Below are positions 41,687 to 51,070 of a stretch of 64,000 nucleotides of DNA, piece after piece. The position numbers and the translations under genes were made by a program. The stretch lies in NCBI RefSeq assembly GCF_008369195.1, contig NZ_VOBC01000001.1, positions 1,984,001 to 2,048,000 on the forward strand. The letters are read 5' to 3'. A model generated the notes under the pieces. That model was not told where the DNA came from. It saw nothing but the letters and a program-made list of their open reading frames with translations, and made no database searches. Numbering within the stretch: position 1 is the stretch's first letter; each line of letters opens with the position of its first letter. This DNA comes from Sporosarcina sp. ANT_H38. Its GTDB lineage: Bacteria; Bacillota; Bacilli; Bacillales_A; Planococcaceae.

Positions 41687-41736
41687 AAAATACACCATTC
41701 CTTTCAAAGAAAATAGTCATCTGAAGTAGATGACTA

Positions 41737-42612
41737 TTACTCTTTCTTGTATTTAATCATAATATTTTGTGGGACGTTATCTTGGGCAGGTACGCCATAT
41801 TCAAGCAACTCACCGTTCACGTAAATTTCTGTAGACTTAGGACGTCCAACTCGGATTCGAACTGAGTCTGTAGCCGTCACATCAAATTCAACCAATTCCC
41901 CTGCTTGCATAATACGTGCAGGTGTCATCCATTCTTTTCCGGCATTATCTTTAACACCAATCCAAGATCCTCCAGTTAGACGGATTTCAAGTTGGAATGA
42001 TTCTGCTCCAGTAAGTGCATACTCAGATGTTTCTCCGCTTGCACTTTCAAAAGCAAGAGCTTGTTGCGGTTTTTCAGGTTCTTTTTCAGGTTCTTCTTCC
42101 ACAGGCTTTTCTTCTACTTTTTCTTTGTCGTTCTCAGTAGGATCCGGCTTACTGTTTTCCAATGTTACTGGCTCATTAGTAGTATCATTATCAACATTTC
42201 CCTGATTGTTATTAGATTTTCCTTGATAAAGGGTCCACATGACAACTATAATCACGATAATAAATAATGCAACAATGATTTTCGGCATCATTTCATTTAG
42301 TTTATCATTACTTTTCAAACCCCTTTTACGCGTCATTGTCGTAGGAGTAAGCTGGCTTGCCTCTTCTTCCGATGACACTGCAGAAGACGTGTCTTTATAC
42401 ATGGATAGCATTTCGTCGGGATCAAGATCTACTGCATCTGCATATTGCTTTATGAATGCCCGTACATAAAAAGACCCAGGCATCATGCTGTAATCTTCAT
42501 TTTCGATACCAGAAAGGTACCGTTTCTGTATTTTCGTTATTGACTGTAAATCATCTAATGTAAATCCTTTAGTTTTTCTCGCCTGCTTGAGACGATCACC
42601 TAATCCTGTCAC
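41737..42612 (-). CDS. rodZ: Cytoskeletal cell-shape protein RodZ
   Basis: A 291-residue protein with an N-terminal Cro-like helix-turn-helix (LGDRLKQARKTKGFTLDDLQ) that contacts MreB. A membrane helix lies near residues 110-130 (IIVALFIIVIIVVMWTLY). An acidic Glu/Pro/Lys linker with EEKPVEEEPEKEPEKP follows, then a C-terminal DUF4115 domain. It couples MreB filaments to the wall machinery. The start is GTG at 42612 with AGGTG upstream; the open frame reaches back to 42654 into ymfK and is not used. It is 16 bp after ymfK. Confidence 0.9.
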   Translation of the reverse strand: MTGLGDRLKQARKTKGFTLDDLQSITKIQKRYLSGIENEDYSMMPGSFYVRAFIKQYADAVDLDPDEMLSMYKDTSSAVSSEEEASQLTPTTMTRKRGLKSNDKLNEMMPKIIVALFIIVIIVVMWTLYQGKSNNNQGNVDNDTTNEPVTLENSKPDPTENDKEKVEEKPVEEEPEKEPEKPQQALAFESASGETSEYALTGAESFQLEIRLTGGSWIGVKDNAGKEWMTPARIMQAGELVEFDVTATDSVRIRVGRPKSTEIYVNGELLEYGVPAQDNVPQNIMIKYKKE

Positions 42613-42628
42613 CAAAAACACCTGCCTA

Positions 42629-43426
42629 TCAGAAGTTGAATAAACCCGACCCATCCGTCATTCCATGGTCGGACATCATATCGTTTTTTTCCATCATTTC
42701 ATATGTAATTTCTTGATCTGGATCTGTTCTTAATTCAATAATATAATCAAAATCTTCAATGTTGTATTCAGAATGCTGAACGAACATATCCGGATGCTCT
42801 ACTACTTTAATAGAAGGCATTCGCATCATTTCTCTGACTAGTTGCATGTGACGCTCGTCCTCTGCCTTACGTGTAACAATTCCATCTAAGATAAATATAT
42901 TATCTTTCGAAAATTCATCACCCGCCAAATTTTTTCTCAACGTTTGCTTAATCATCGTCGAGGAAAGAAAAATCCATTTTTTATTGGCACAAACACTTGC
43001 AGCCACGACTGATTCAGTCTTGCCCACTCGCGGCATCCCGCGAACACCAATCAATTTATGACCTTCCTGTTTGAATATTTCAGCCATGAAATCAACAAGA
43101 ATCCCAAGGTCACTGCGAAGGAAACGGAATGTTTTCCTTTCGTCTACATCACGCTGTATATAACGTCCGTGTCGGACCGCTAAAATATCACGTAACTTCG
43201 GCTCACGGATTTTTTTCACATGAATTGTTTCCATCGTCTCGGCGATTTGTTCAAAACGTGCAATCTGGTCATCGTTGTCAGCCCGCAGCAGCATTCCGCG
43301 ATGCCCGCCATCAACACCATTAATTGTAACAATGTTCACGCGTAGCATTCCTAGCAACGACGATATATCACCCAGAAGACCAGGTCGGTTAACCTGAATT
43401 TCGTATTCAAGATACCATTCACCCAT
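42629..43426 (-). CDS. ymfK: YmfK-like protein (DUF3388) with a P-loop
   Basis: A 265-residue protein. The first 80 residues look like an ACT-type ligand-binding fold (YLEYEIQVNRPGLLGDISSLL). A central domain carries a Walker-A-like GMPRVGKTES and a later hydrophobic strand ending in Asp (IFILDGI). DUF3388 is confined to Bacillales as far as I know, and its function is unknown. ATG at 43426 is used, with AAAGGAG 10 bp upstream. The order ymfI-ymfK-rodZ follows B. subtilis, but the small ymfJ gene normally between ymfI and ymfK is absent. Confidence 0.8.
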   Translation of the reverse strand: MGEWYLEYEIQVNRPGLLGDISSLLGMLRVNIVTINGVDGGHRGMLLRADNDDQIARFEQIAETMETIHVKKIREPKLRDILAVRHGRYIQRDVDERKTFRFLRSDLGILVDFMAEIFKQEGHKLIGVRGMPRVGKTESVVAASVCANKKWIFLSSTMIKQTLRKNLAGDEFSKDNIFILDGIVTRKAEDERHMQLVREMMRMPSIKVVEHPDMFVQHSEYNIEDFDYIIELRTDPDQEITYEMMEKNDMMSDHGMTDGSGLFNF

Positions 43427-43523
43427 CCGACACACACTCCTTTGTCCATTTTTTGAACACGCACTACTATATGACGCACAAGAAGTAATATAGTTCTATG
43501 ATAGCTGATAAAACGCATTATGA

Positions 43524-43554
43524 AAAGGAAAAAGGGGATTATATTAATCCCCTT
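43524..43554 (-). terminator. Terminator of the ymfF-ymfH-ymfI unit
   Basis: A perfect 10-bp stem, AAGGGGATTA with TAATCCCCTT, is followed by T residues on the minus strand, 8 bp after the ymfI stop codon. Confidence 0.88.
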
Positions 43555-43561
43555 CTCAAAT

Positions 43562-44296
43562 TTATATATACCAGCCGCCGTTCACTTTCATTATTTCACC
43601 TGTCATATAATCTGCCTTGCCGCTTAACAAGAAATTAACTGCTTCAGCAACATGCTCTGGTGTCCCAGTACGCATAAGTGGTATCTCGTCGATTACCATC
43701 TGTCGTTCATCCATTGGGATATCACTATTCATACGTGTTTCAATCCAGCCTGGTGCCACAGCGTTGACACGCATTCCTGAAAAGGCCGCTTCTTTTGCAT
43801 ATGCTTTCACAAATGCGTGTTGCGCCCCCTTCACAGCGGAATACATCACTTCTCCCGCTGCCCCCGTATTGCCCCAAATTGAACCAATCATTACAATGTA
43901 AGATTGCTCAAACTTGCGTAATTGAGGAGATACAAGACTTATAAATCGAGCTGGATTTTGTACATGGACTTTCCATAATGCATCCATGTCATTAGCGGTC
44001 GTTTCCGTCAATAGTTTCATCATCGATTGTCCATTTGCAACAACAACAGCACCAACATTGCGAACTTTTTTGACGAGTAATTCTGCTCCGTCTTGTGAAC
44101 TAAAGTCTGCTTGGACTGTTTGAAAATCCGATTGTGGATATGCCGCAATGAGCTCCTTTTGCAAAAGTTCAACATGTACAGCATTTTCATTGTAATGAAG
44201 GAACAGCGACCAGCCTGTAGACGCTAATAGTCGACTAATCGCATCGCCTATTCCACCCGATGCACCAAGTACAATGCAGTATTTCTGCACTCTCAT
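43562..44296 (-). CDS. ymfI: SDR, EF-P 5-aminopentanone reductase
   Basis: A 244-residue short-chain dehydrogenase with LGASGGIGDAIS, the ANGQ motif, catalytic Ser in MIGSIWG and YSAVKGA, and a terminal KVNGGWYI. In B. subtilis YmfI reduces the 5-aminopentanone group on elongation factor P to 5-aminopentanol, the modification on Lys32. It overlaps the ymfH stop by one base. Neighbouring ymfH and ymfF are named for the same modification. General FabG-type reductase is the alternative, but synteny favours YmfI. Confidence 0.85.
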   Translation of the reverse strand: MRVQKYCIVLGASGGIGDAISRLLASTGWSLFLHYNENAVHVELLQKELIAAYPQSDFQTVQADFSSQDGAELLVKKVRNVGAVVVANGQSMMKLLTETTANDMDALWKVHVQNPARFISLVSPQLRKFEQSYIVMIGSIWGNTGAAGEVMYSAVKGAQHAFVKAYAKEAAFSGMRVNAVAPGWIETRMNSDIPMDERQMVIDEIPLMRTGTPEHVAEAVNFLLSGKADYMTGEIMKVNGGWYI

Positions 44297-45594
44297 TAGG
44301 CCTTATCTGCAGGAATGATTGAAAAGACTGTATGTCCGCTTTCATATGAAAACGTTTGGAAGGCATCTTTCAAATTTTCGAGCGTTAACTTCTCAAGTGT
44401 TGGAACAACGTCAAACAAATTCATGTTGTTAAAAGTATAGCGCGTAAACTGGTTTGCGATAAACTCCGGTGAATTCAATGAGCGCATGAATTGACCAATT
44501 TTCTTTTTCCTCATCCGATTAAGTTCTAGGTCAGTAATTGGCCAAGTTTCCACAGTGTTTTTCACTGTCTGCTGAATTGCTTTTTCGAGTTGTTCCGGCT
44601 CGTCTGTGTCAGAACCAATCATTGCGAAACCGAATCCATTCTCCATCGTGAAATCATAAGAAAATGACTCATCAATAAGCCCATCATTATACGTATTCGT
44701 ATAGAATTCAGAAGATCTACCAAACAAACTATCCAGGACAAGACCGGCTGAAAGTTCCTGAATAAGCATTTCCTCGCCATCGATATCAGTGTTATTGCAT
44801 TTCATACCCATTATTAATTTCGGCTTCGATACATCCATGGCAAGTGTACGATTAGCGATAGCTGCAGTGTCCACTTCTGTAGGGAAACTGCGTACAATTT
44901 CCGCCGGGTCATCAAATGTTTTCGCTTCCTGATTCTTTTTGATGTAAGCCATCATCTCAGCCGGGTCTACAGCACCTACAACGAAAAGAACCATATTGGA
45001 CGGATGATAGAAGGTTTCATAGCATTCATACAAATAGTCCGCCGTGATATCTTGAATAGACGCGACTGTACCAGCGATATCAATCTTCACTGGATGTTCA
45101 TGGAACAAGTTTTCAATTGCACCGAAATAGAGACGCCAATCAGGCTGATCATCATACATCGTTATTTCCTGGGCAATAATACCCTTTTCCTTGTTAACCG
45201 TTTTTTCCGTAAAATACGGCTCCTGCACAAAATCGAGAAGAGTCTCTGTATTTTCATACAACTTATCCGTAGCGGAGAATAAATAAGCAGTTCGAGTGAA
45301 TGAAGTAAACGCATTTGCGGATGCACCATGCACACTAAACTTTTGAAATACGTCCCCATCTTCTTTTTCGAACATTTTATGTTCAAGGAAATGAGCGATA
45401 CCATCCGGAACCGTCACAGCTTCTGTTTTTCCTCGTGGGATAAATGTCCGGTCTATTGAACCATACTTAGTTGTGAACGTCACGAATGTTTTTGAAAATC
45501 CGCGTTTAGGTAAAATATAGACGTCCAATCCATTGTCGAGTTTTTCATTATATAATGTTTCTTGTAAATTATCGAAGTGAATATTCTTCATCAT
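44296..45594 (-). CDS. ymfH: M16 family peptidase YmfH (EF-P modification-associated)
   Basis: A 432-residue M16 peptidase. The inverted zinc motif HFLEH (HxxEH) lies near residue 68, with a downstream glutamate in KEKGIIAQEI. NAFTSFTRTAY and a C-terminal M16 domain follow. It is the catalytic partner of the inactive YmfF homologue encoded just upstream, like a processing-peptidase pair. The start ATG overlaps the ymfF stop (TAATG). The natural substrate is unknown; association with EF-P maturation comes from family annotation. Confidence 0.88.
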   Translation of the reverse strand: MMKNIHFDNLQETLYNEKLDNGLDVYILPKRGFSKTFVTFTTKYGSIDRTFIPRGKTEAVTVPDGIAHFLEHKMFEKEDGDVFQKFSVHGASANAFTSFTRTAYLFSATDKLYENTETLLDFVQEPYFTEKTVNKEKGIIAQEITMYDDQPDWRLYFGAIENLFHEHPVKIDIAGTVASIQDITADYLYECYETFYHPSNMVLFVVGAVDPAEMMAYIKKNQEAKTFDDPAEIVRSFPTEVDTAAIANRTLAMDVSKPKLIMGMKCNNTDIDGEEMLIQELSAGLVLDSLFGRSSEFYTNTYNDGLIDESFSYDFTMENGFGFAMIGSDTDEPEQLEKAIQQTVKNTVETWPITDLELNRMRKKKIGQFMRSLNSPEFIANQFTRYTFNNMNLFDVVPTLEKLTLENLKDAFQTFSYESGHTVFSIIPADKA

Positions 45595-46913
45595 TAATTA
45601 GCCTCCTTGCCCGATAACAGATAGACGATTTCTAGTTTAATTTCAGATGCCATCTTTTTAATATCATCTTTTGTTACGGATTCCCAGCCTGTAATGATTG
45701 TGTCTGCTGTGAAATTTTCATCAAGCTCTTTGTATTGATCAAACACTTCGATCTGCCCTCTTGCAGAATCAAATGCACTTTTAATACCGTTCGCAAGTAA
45801 TGCTTTTGTCTGTTCCATTTCAAGGTCTGTAATTTCACCTTGTTGAAGTGCTGTGAGTTGAGCATTAATTAGATTTACGGCTTTTTCTTCAAGTTCAGCA
45901 TCGATTCCTGCCATTACATAGAGAAGTCCATAATGGGAAGAATAAGAACTGGATGCGTAATACGCCATGCTTTCTTTTTCACGGACGTTAATGAAAAGCT
46001 TGCTGTGCGCAAAGCCACCGAAAACTCCGTTTGTCATTTGCATTTTTGCATAATCAGGATGTTTGAATGTAACAGGCGTAGTGAAGCCTAAATGAAGTTT
46101 CCCTTGTTTCATGTCTTGTTTTTCGCGAACATGACGGACTTCTGTTTCTTGTGTAGCCGTTTCTTGTGTAGCCGTTTCTTGTGTAGCCGTTTGTTGTGTA
46201 GCCTTTTGTTGTGTAGCCTTTTGACGTCCAAGCACTTTACGGCTCTTGAATGTCAGTAACGACCTGATTTTTTCTGTCATTTCATCTTCGTCAATGTCAC
46301 CCACAACGTAGATATCAATTTCATCTTCATTTAACATACTTTGATATGCTGTAAATAATTCTGCAGAAGTAAGTGCGTCTACTTCCTCTTCCGTTCCATA
46401 AGATGGTGCGGATGCGGCGCTATCAGGACGTAAGATTTCAAGCATACGCTTCTGGGCATATCGTGTCTTGTCATCGTAAAGCGAACGAATTCGCTCTTTC
46501 ACAGACCTTTTTTCACGGTTGACAACTGCTTCATCGAACTGTCCGTCAACTACATTCGGGTCAAAAATGACTGTCTTGATCAAGCTCAGCACTTCTTCAA
46601 GCACGCCGCCTTCTGATAGATATTCGTCATTTACACATTCAGCGGATAGAGACACCATATGGGTTTCCCCACGTTTTCCAGCATCTGTGTACAATACTGT
46701 TCCATATAATTCATCTAACGCATTGCGGAAATCCGTTTGTGACCGGTATCGCCCGTTTGATTCTTCTAAGACATTCGCCAACACTGCACGAAGAGCCGAT
46801 TTCTTTTCATCAAGTGCTGTTTTCCACTTGACCGAGAAATTGACTGTTTTGAACTGCTCTGACTTGCGGATATATAATGTGACACCCTCTTGTAACTCAA
46901 CCTTTTTGAACAT
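45594..46913 (-). CDS. ymfF: M16-like protein YmfF (inactive subunit) with a 15-bp coding repeat
   Basis: A 439-residue M16 homologue lacking the HxxEH zinc motif: the matching position reads ANVLEESNG, so it is probably a non-catalytic partner of YmfH. The substrate-binding VREKESMAYYASSSYSS segment is present. Between the two halves a linker holds about six tandem pentapeptides of type KATQQ/TATQE (DNA 46147-46222, 15-bp units), which I do not expect in this family. AGAGGTG precedes the ATG. A candidate promoter lies 45 bp upstream. Confidence 0.87.
   Translation of the reverse strand: MFKKVELQEGVTLYIRKSEQFKTVNFSVKWKTALDEKKSALRAVLANVLEESNGRYRSQTDFRNALDELYGTVLYTDAGKRGETHMVSLSAECVNDEYLSEGGVLEEVLSLIKTVIFDPNVVDGQFDEAVVNREKRSVKERIRSLYDDKTRYAQKRMLEILRPDSAASAPSYGTEEEVDALTSAELFTAYQSMLNEDEIDIYVVGDIDEDEMTEKIRSLLTFKSRKVLGRQKATQQKATQQTATQETATQETATQETEVRHVREKQDMKQGKLHLGFTTPVTFKHPDYAKMQMTNGVFGGFAHSKLFINVREKESMAYYASSSYSSHYGLLYVMAGIDAELEEKAVNLINAQLTALQQGEITDLEMEQTKALLANGIKSAFDSARGQIEVFDQYKELDENFTADTIITGWESVTKDDIKKMASEIKLEIVYLLSGKEAN
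46147..46222. repeat. 15-bp tandem repeat inside ymfF
   Basis: About five to six copies of a 15-bp unit (TGTGTAGCCGTTTCT type on the plus strand). The left copies are identical and the right ones carry point changes. Length changes would stay in frame. Confidence 0.85.
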
Positions 46914-46955
46914 ATAAACACCTCTGTTTTAGTTAATATGCGGAATCCTCACTTC

Positions 46956-47006
46956 ACTATACATTCCATAAGTCTAAAGATGCAAATAAACTGGTGAATG
47001 CATCTT
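46956..47006 (-). promoter_or_regulatory. Candidate ymfF promoter with an inverted repeat
   Basis: TTGCAT (46980-46985) and TATAGT (46956-46961) are 18 bp apart on the minus strand. A perfect 8-bp inverted repeat, AAGATGCA (46977-46984) and TGCATCTT (46999-47006), overlaps the -35 and could be an operator. Confidence 0.45.
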
Positions 47007-47318
47007 AACTTATGCTGAAATTCATATGAAATAGACCATGTCTGTTGTTTACCCAAAAGTAACCAATAAATAACTTGATCACTCCATAGCCGCTACTTGT
47101 TTTTCGATTGCTTTAGATTGAATGACTTCTATTATGATTAACGGAAAAAGTGTGGTTGACCTTCATCCGTCGCACTCCAAATGCATAAGTAGACAGAGTG
47201 CTGAAGCATTTCGGGACGAAAGAATAGCTGACTTCGTACCTATAGAAAAGCAACTAAAGATGCAATTTTGGCGGCTGTTGCATTCTCTATGGTTAATCAA
47301 CAGACGTGGCAATAAACC
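47007..47318. other. Gene-free stretch between ymfF and the ABC permease
   Basis: Short open frames occur on both strands but none has a ribosome binding site, a plausible protein composition or a family resemblance that I recognise. I see nothing further in it apart from the flanking promoter and terminator. Confidence 0.4.
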
Positions 47319-47363
47319 AAAAAATGCCCCTAAGTCCAATGTATCAGACTATCGGGACATTTT
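47319..47363 (-). terminator. Terminator of the ABC importer operon
   Basis: On the minus strand AAAATGTCCC pairs with GGGGCATTTT around a 23-base loop and is followed by more T residues. It lies immediately after the last permease gene. Confidence 0.7.
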
Positions 47364-47369
47364 CATTTT

Positions 47370-48329
47370 TTAACGAATTCCTTTGATATAAGGTTCTCCT
47401 ACCGCTTTCGGTGCTTGCGATCTTCCGATGAACCCTGCAAGCGCAAGGATTGTCAATGCGTATGGTAAAATGTGTAAATATACATCTGGTACATCTTTCA
47501 AGAATGAAATACCCGAGGAACTGATAGCAAGTGCTTGCGCGAATCCGAAGAATAATGCCGCTCCCATTGCGCCAATCGGGTGCCATTTACCAAAGATCAA
47601 TGCAGCAAGTGCCATGAACCCTTGTCCATTGATCGTCGCATGACTGAAATCATTCGTCATAGTTTGAGAATAGATTGCACCACCAATACCTGCAAGACCA
47701 CCTGAGATAATAACAGCAATGTAGCGGATTTTCGTCACATTGATGCCCATTGTATCGGCGGCCATTGGATGTTCTCCTACAGAACGGAGACGCAAGCCGA
47801 ATGGCGTTTTATAAATGATGAACCATGCAAGAAAAGCAAGCAATATTGCCAATATCGATGAACCGTAAATAGCTGTGAAAAATAACGGTCCAATAAACGG
47901 AATTTCATGTAAAATTGGAACGTTGAAACGTGGAATACTTTGTTGGATGAAATCAGTCTGCCCTTTGTCAAAAATCAATTTCACAGTAAACAACGCAATG
48001 GCAATCCCCAGCATGTTGATAGCAACACCTGATACCACTTGGTTAGCACGAAATGTAATCGATGCGACCGCGTGCATAATGGAGAAGATTGCGGAAACAA
48101 CCATCGCTACAAGTAAGGCGAGCCATGGTGTCCAAGATCCAAATGTATCAGCATAAAATAGATTGAATAAAATACCGATAAAAGCACCCATAACCATAAG
48201 TCCTTCAAGTCCGATGTTAACAACTCCAGCACGTTCCGAGAACATTCCTCCTATTGCAGTGAAAATAAGAGGGGCAGCATATGAAATGGTTATCGGAATG
48301 ATGAAATAAAGTATCTCAAGAAAACTCAT
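47370..48329 (-). CDS. BMP-type nucleoside ABC transporter, permease (NupQ-like)
   Basis: A 319-residue permease of the BPD_transp_2 (RbsC/LivH-like) family with about eight to ten membrane helices. It carries the family motifs GGMFSERAGVVNIGLEGLMVMGA (in part) and GKWHPIGAMGAALFFG. It ends with a short basic tail. It is the second permease of a NupNOPQ-like importer, which in B. subtilis takes up guanosine. It follows the first permease by 1 bp and precedes the operon terminator. Confidence 0.87.
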   Translation of the reverse strand: MSFLEILYFIIPITISYAAPLIFTAIGGMFSERAGVVNIGLEGLMVMGAFIGILFNLFYADTFGSWTPWLALLVAMVVSAIFSIMHAVASITFRANQVVSGVAINMLGIAIALFTVKLIFDKGQTDFIQQSIPRFNVPILHEIPFIGPLFFTAIYGSSILAILLAFLAWFIIYKTPFGLRLRSVGEHPMAADTMGINVTKIRYIAVIISGGLAGIGGAIYSQTMTNDFSHATINGQGFMALAALIFGKWHPIGAMGAALFFGFAQALAISSSGISFLKDVPDVYLHILPYALTILALAGFIGRSQAPKAVGEPYIKGIR

Positions 48330-48330
48330 A

Positions 48331-49377
48331 TCATTTTGCCTCCTTTTTCTTTTTCATCTTGCTAAGAAGAACTCGAATGATATAGCCAGATGCAACAAAG
48401 AATATGATAAGTGCAATGACAATTGAAACAATTTCAACTGGCACTCCTGCTTCATTCGGCATATTGCCGGCACCATATTTCAATGATCCGAACAAAGATG
48501 CTCCGAAAATAACACCAAGTGGCGTATTGGCACCTAGTAAGGCGACAGCGATCCCGTCAAATCCAATGCCAGTGAACCCACTGCGACTTACCATATTACC
48601 AAATGTTCCAAGCGCTTCCATTGCACCTCCAAGTCCAGCAAAAGCACCGGAAACAACCATTGAAAGAATGATGTTCTTTTTCACGTTCATTCCCGCGTAT
48701 TGAGAAGCATGGTCGTTAAATCCGACCGATTTAAGCTCAAACCCGGTTTTTGTTTTCTCTAAAATGAACCACATGACCACAACCATTGCTAGTCCGACGA
48801 AGATTCCGTAGTGTAATGTTGAGAAATCAGTCAGATTAGATAAGAAATCGGAACGCAGCGATGCAGTCTGATGAATTTTTTCTGTTTTGTATCCACCATC
48901 AGAAACCGCCTTTATCAACGCATTTACTGTATGAAGTGCGATGTAGTTCATCATTATTGTTACGATAACTTCATGTACTTGAAGCGTTGCTTTTAAAATA
49001 CCCGGAATCAGTCCCCATAGCGCTCCTGCTAATGCAGCTGCAATAAGTGCCAGTGGTAAGTGAATGATTTTTGGCAATTCAAATGCCACACCGACATATG
49101 CCGCCGCAAACCAACCGACAATTAATTGTCCTTCCACCCCAATATTGAAAAGCCCGGATCGGAATGCAAAAGCAACTGCGAGACCTGCTAGTATATATGG
49201 GCTTATTTGTCGGATTGTTTCTCCGATTGAATACATATCACCGAAAATTCCGTTCCATAATGCGATATAGCCAGCAACCGGATCATATCCGCTGAACCAC
49301 ATTACTGCTGCTCCCACTAGCAATCCAAGAATAATCGAGATGATGGGTACCAGTATATTTATTATCCTATTCGACAT
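48331..49377 (-). CDS. BMP-type nucleoside ABC transporter, permease (NupP-like)
   Basis: A 348-residue BPD_transp_2 permease with an N-terminal helix, FRSGLFNIGVEGQLIVGWF, the GLIPGILKA cytoplasmic coupling segment, and several further helices, ending in a lysine-rich tail. The start is ATG at 49377, which overlaps the ATPase gene by 11 bp with AAAGG 10 bp upstream; GTG four codons earlier is possible. It pairs with the NupQ-like permease to form the membrane channel. Confidence 0.87.
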   Translation of the reverse strand: MSNRIINILVPIISIILGLLVGAAVMWFSGYDPVAGYIALWNGIFGDMYSIGETIRQISPYILAGLAVAFAFRSGLFNIGVEGQLIVGWFAAAYVGVAFELPKIIHLPLALIAAALAGALWGLIPGILKATLQVHEVIVTIMMNYIALHTVNALIKAVSDGGYKTEKIHQTASLRSDFLSNLTDFSTLHYGIFVGLAMVVVMWFILEKTKTGFELKSVGFNDHASQYAGMNVKKNIILSMVVSGAFAGLGGAMEALGTFGNMVSRSGFTGIGFDGIAVALLGANTPLGVIFGASLFGSLKYGAGNMPNEAGVPVEIVSIVIALIIFFVASGYIIRVLLSKMKKKKEAK

Positions 49378-50932
49378 GGCTATCATCACCTTCTTTCAGC
49401 GTAACAGTAGCCTTATCTCTGGCTTGACCTGCCATGAGAAGGCCGAGTTGCTGCTCTGTTGTTTCGGCTGGAATAACTGTATCAACAATTACTCCGTCGT
49501 AAATAACTGCAATTCGATCAGAAACGTTCATGACCTCATCTAGTTCGAATGAAATTAGAAGAACCGCTTTGCCGTTATCACGTTGTTCTATTAATCTTTT
49601 ATGAATGAATTCAATTGCACCAACATCAAGACCGCGAGTTGGGAGTGCAGCAATTAGTAACTCTGGGTTACGATCCACTTCGCGTCCAATGATGAGCTTT
49701 TGCTGATTACCACCTGAAAGCGAACGAGCTAACTCATGCTCACCTTGTGTCCGTATGTCAAACATCTCGATGATTTCTTTTGCTTTTTTAGTTATGAGTT
49801 TATAATTCATAATGCCCTTTTTGGATAGAGGTTCTTTATAATAGGTTTGTAATGCCACATTGTACCCGACAGAAAAATCAAGAACAAGGCCGTGCTTATG
49901 ACGATCTTGCGGAATATGCCCGAGACCGGATTCTGTTATGTCACGTGGCTTTTTCCCAGTGACATCCTTTGAATCTATGAACACTTTTCCACTCTTCACT
50001 TTTCGAAGACCTGCAATTGCCTCGATCAATTCAGACTGCCCATTGCCGTCAATTCCCGCGATTCCTACGATTTCACCTTTACGGACGGAAAGATTTAAGC
50101 CTTTTACTTTCGGAACTCCACGGTAATCATCCACAACTAAGTTTTCAACACGAAGAACTTCTTCGGCCGGATATGATGGTCCTTTTTCCGTTTTGAATGT
50201 CACTTGACGCCCCACCATCAATGTCGCAAGCTCTTGTGGGTTTGTTTCTGAAGTAATAACTGTCCCAATCCCTTTACCTTTACGGATAATGGTCACTCGA
50301 TCGGACACATCCATTATTTCCTGAAGTTTGTGGGTGATGATGATAATCGATTTTCCTTCGTTAATCAATTTCTTAATAATTGAAATCAGTTCAGTGATTT
50401 CTTGCGGTGTTAAAGATGCAGTCGGTTCATCGAAAATCAGAATTTCTGCTCCACGATAAAGCGTTTTCAATATTTCTACTCGTTGTTGCATACCAACTGA
50501 TATATCTTCAATCTTTGCATAAGGGTCCACATCAAGGCCGTATAGTTTCGAAATTTCAGCCACTTTTTTCGCAGCATCTTTAACGTTAATCATGCCCATT
50601 TTTTTGGGTTCATTGCCAAGAATGATATTTTCTGTAACTGTTAGATTTTCAACAAGCATGAAATGTTGGTGAACCATTCCGATGCCCAAACTATTCGCGA
50701 CGTTTGGATCTGTAATCGCAGTTGCTTTTCCACGTACCCTAATTTCTCCACCTTCAGGTTGATAAAGACCAAAGAGCACGTTCATTAACGTAGATTTCCC
50801 TGCTCCGTTCTCGCCTAATAAAGCATGTATTTCACCTTTTTTAAGCTGAAGGGTAATATCATCGTTCGCAACAAAACTACCGAACTCCTTTCGGATATTC
50901 AGCATCTCAATAACATATTCCACCGGATTCAC
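49367..50932 (-). CDS. BMP-type nucleoside ABC transporter, double ATPase (NupO-like)
   Basis: A 521-residue protein with two ABC domains. The first has Walker A GENGAGKST, signature SVGMQQR and Walker B ILIFDEPTASL. The second has a degenerate Walker A (GIDGNGQSE), canonical LSGGNQQK and a Walker B lacking the catalytic Glu (LLIAALPTRGLD). This asymmetry is normal for RbsA/NupO-type ATPases. It powers nucleoside uptake. It follows the binding-protein gene after a 138-bp gap with a strong hairpin, so it is probably made in smaller amounts. Confidence 0.9.
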   Translation of the reverse strand: MNPVEYVIEMLNIRKEFGSFVANDDITLQLKKGEIHALLGENGAGKSTLMNVLFGLYQPEGGEIRVRGKATAITDPNVANSLGIGMVHQHFMLVENLTVTENIILGNEPKKMGMINVKDAAKKVAEISKLYGLDVDPYAKIEDISVGMQQRVEILKTLYRGAEILIFDEPTASLTPQEITELISIIKKLINEGKSIIIITHKLQEIMDVSDRVTIIRKGKGIGTVITSETNPQELATLMVGRQVTFKTEKGPSYPAEEVLRVENLVVDDYRGVPKVKGLNLSVRKGEIVGIAGIDGNGQSELIEAIAGLRKVKSGKVFIDSKDVTGKKPRDITESGLGHIPQDRHKHGLVLDFSVGYNVALQTYYKEPLSKKGIMNYKLITKKAKEIIEMFDIRTQGEHELARSLSGGNQQKLIIGREVDRNPELLIAALPTRGLDVGAIEFIHKRLIEQRDNGKAVLLISFELDEVMNVSDRIAVIYDGVIVDTVIPAETTEQQLGLLMAGQARDKATVTLKEGDDSHVE

Positions 50933-51018
50933 TCCCTCACTTTTGCCTATGTAAGAATAAATTAATACAAGAAAAGAGTCCTTGCATGGTATCTTTTATT
51001 CTATTAATTTAAACGGAA

Positions 51019-51053
51019 ATCATGAAGACCGAACAAAATCGGTCTTCATGATT
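51019..51053 (-). terminator. Attenuator hairpin between binding protein and ATPase genes
   Basis: A perfect 14-bp stem, ATCATGAAGACCGA with TCGGTCTTCATGAT, has only a weak T-rich tail on the minus strand. It probably lets some transcripts through and stabilises the upstream mRNA, giving more binding protein than ATPase. Confidence 0.75.
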
Positions 51054-51070
51054 ACGTATTGCATTTATTA

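Noticed and set aside
47122..47373. An 83-codon plus-strand frame in the gap before the ABC permease
   Set aside because: It has no ribosome binding site, an unlikely composition, and it overlaps the operon terminator and the permease gene.
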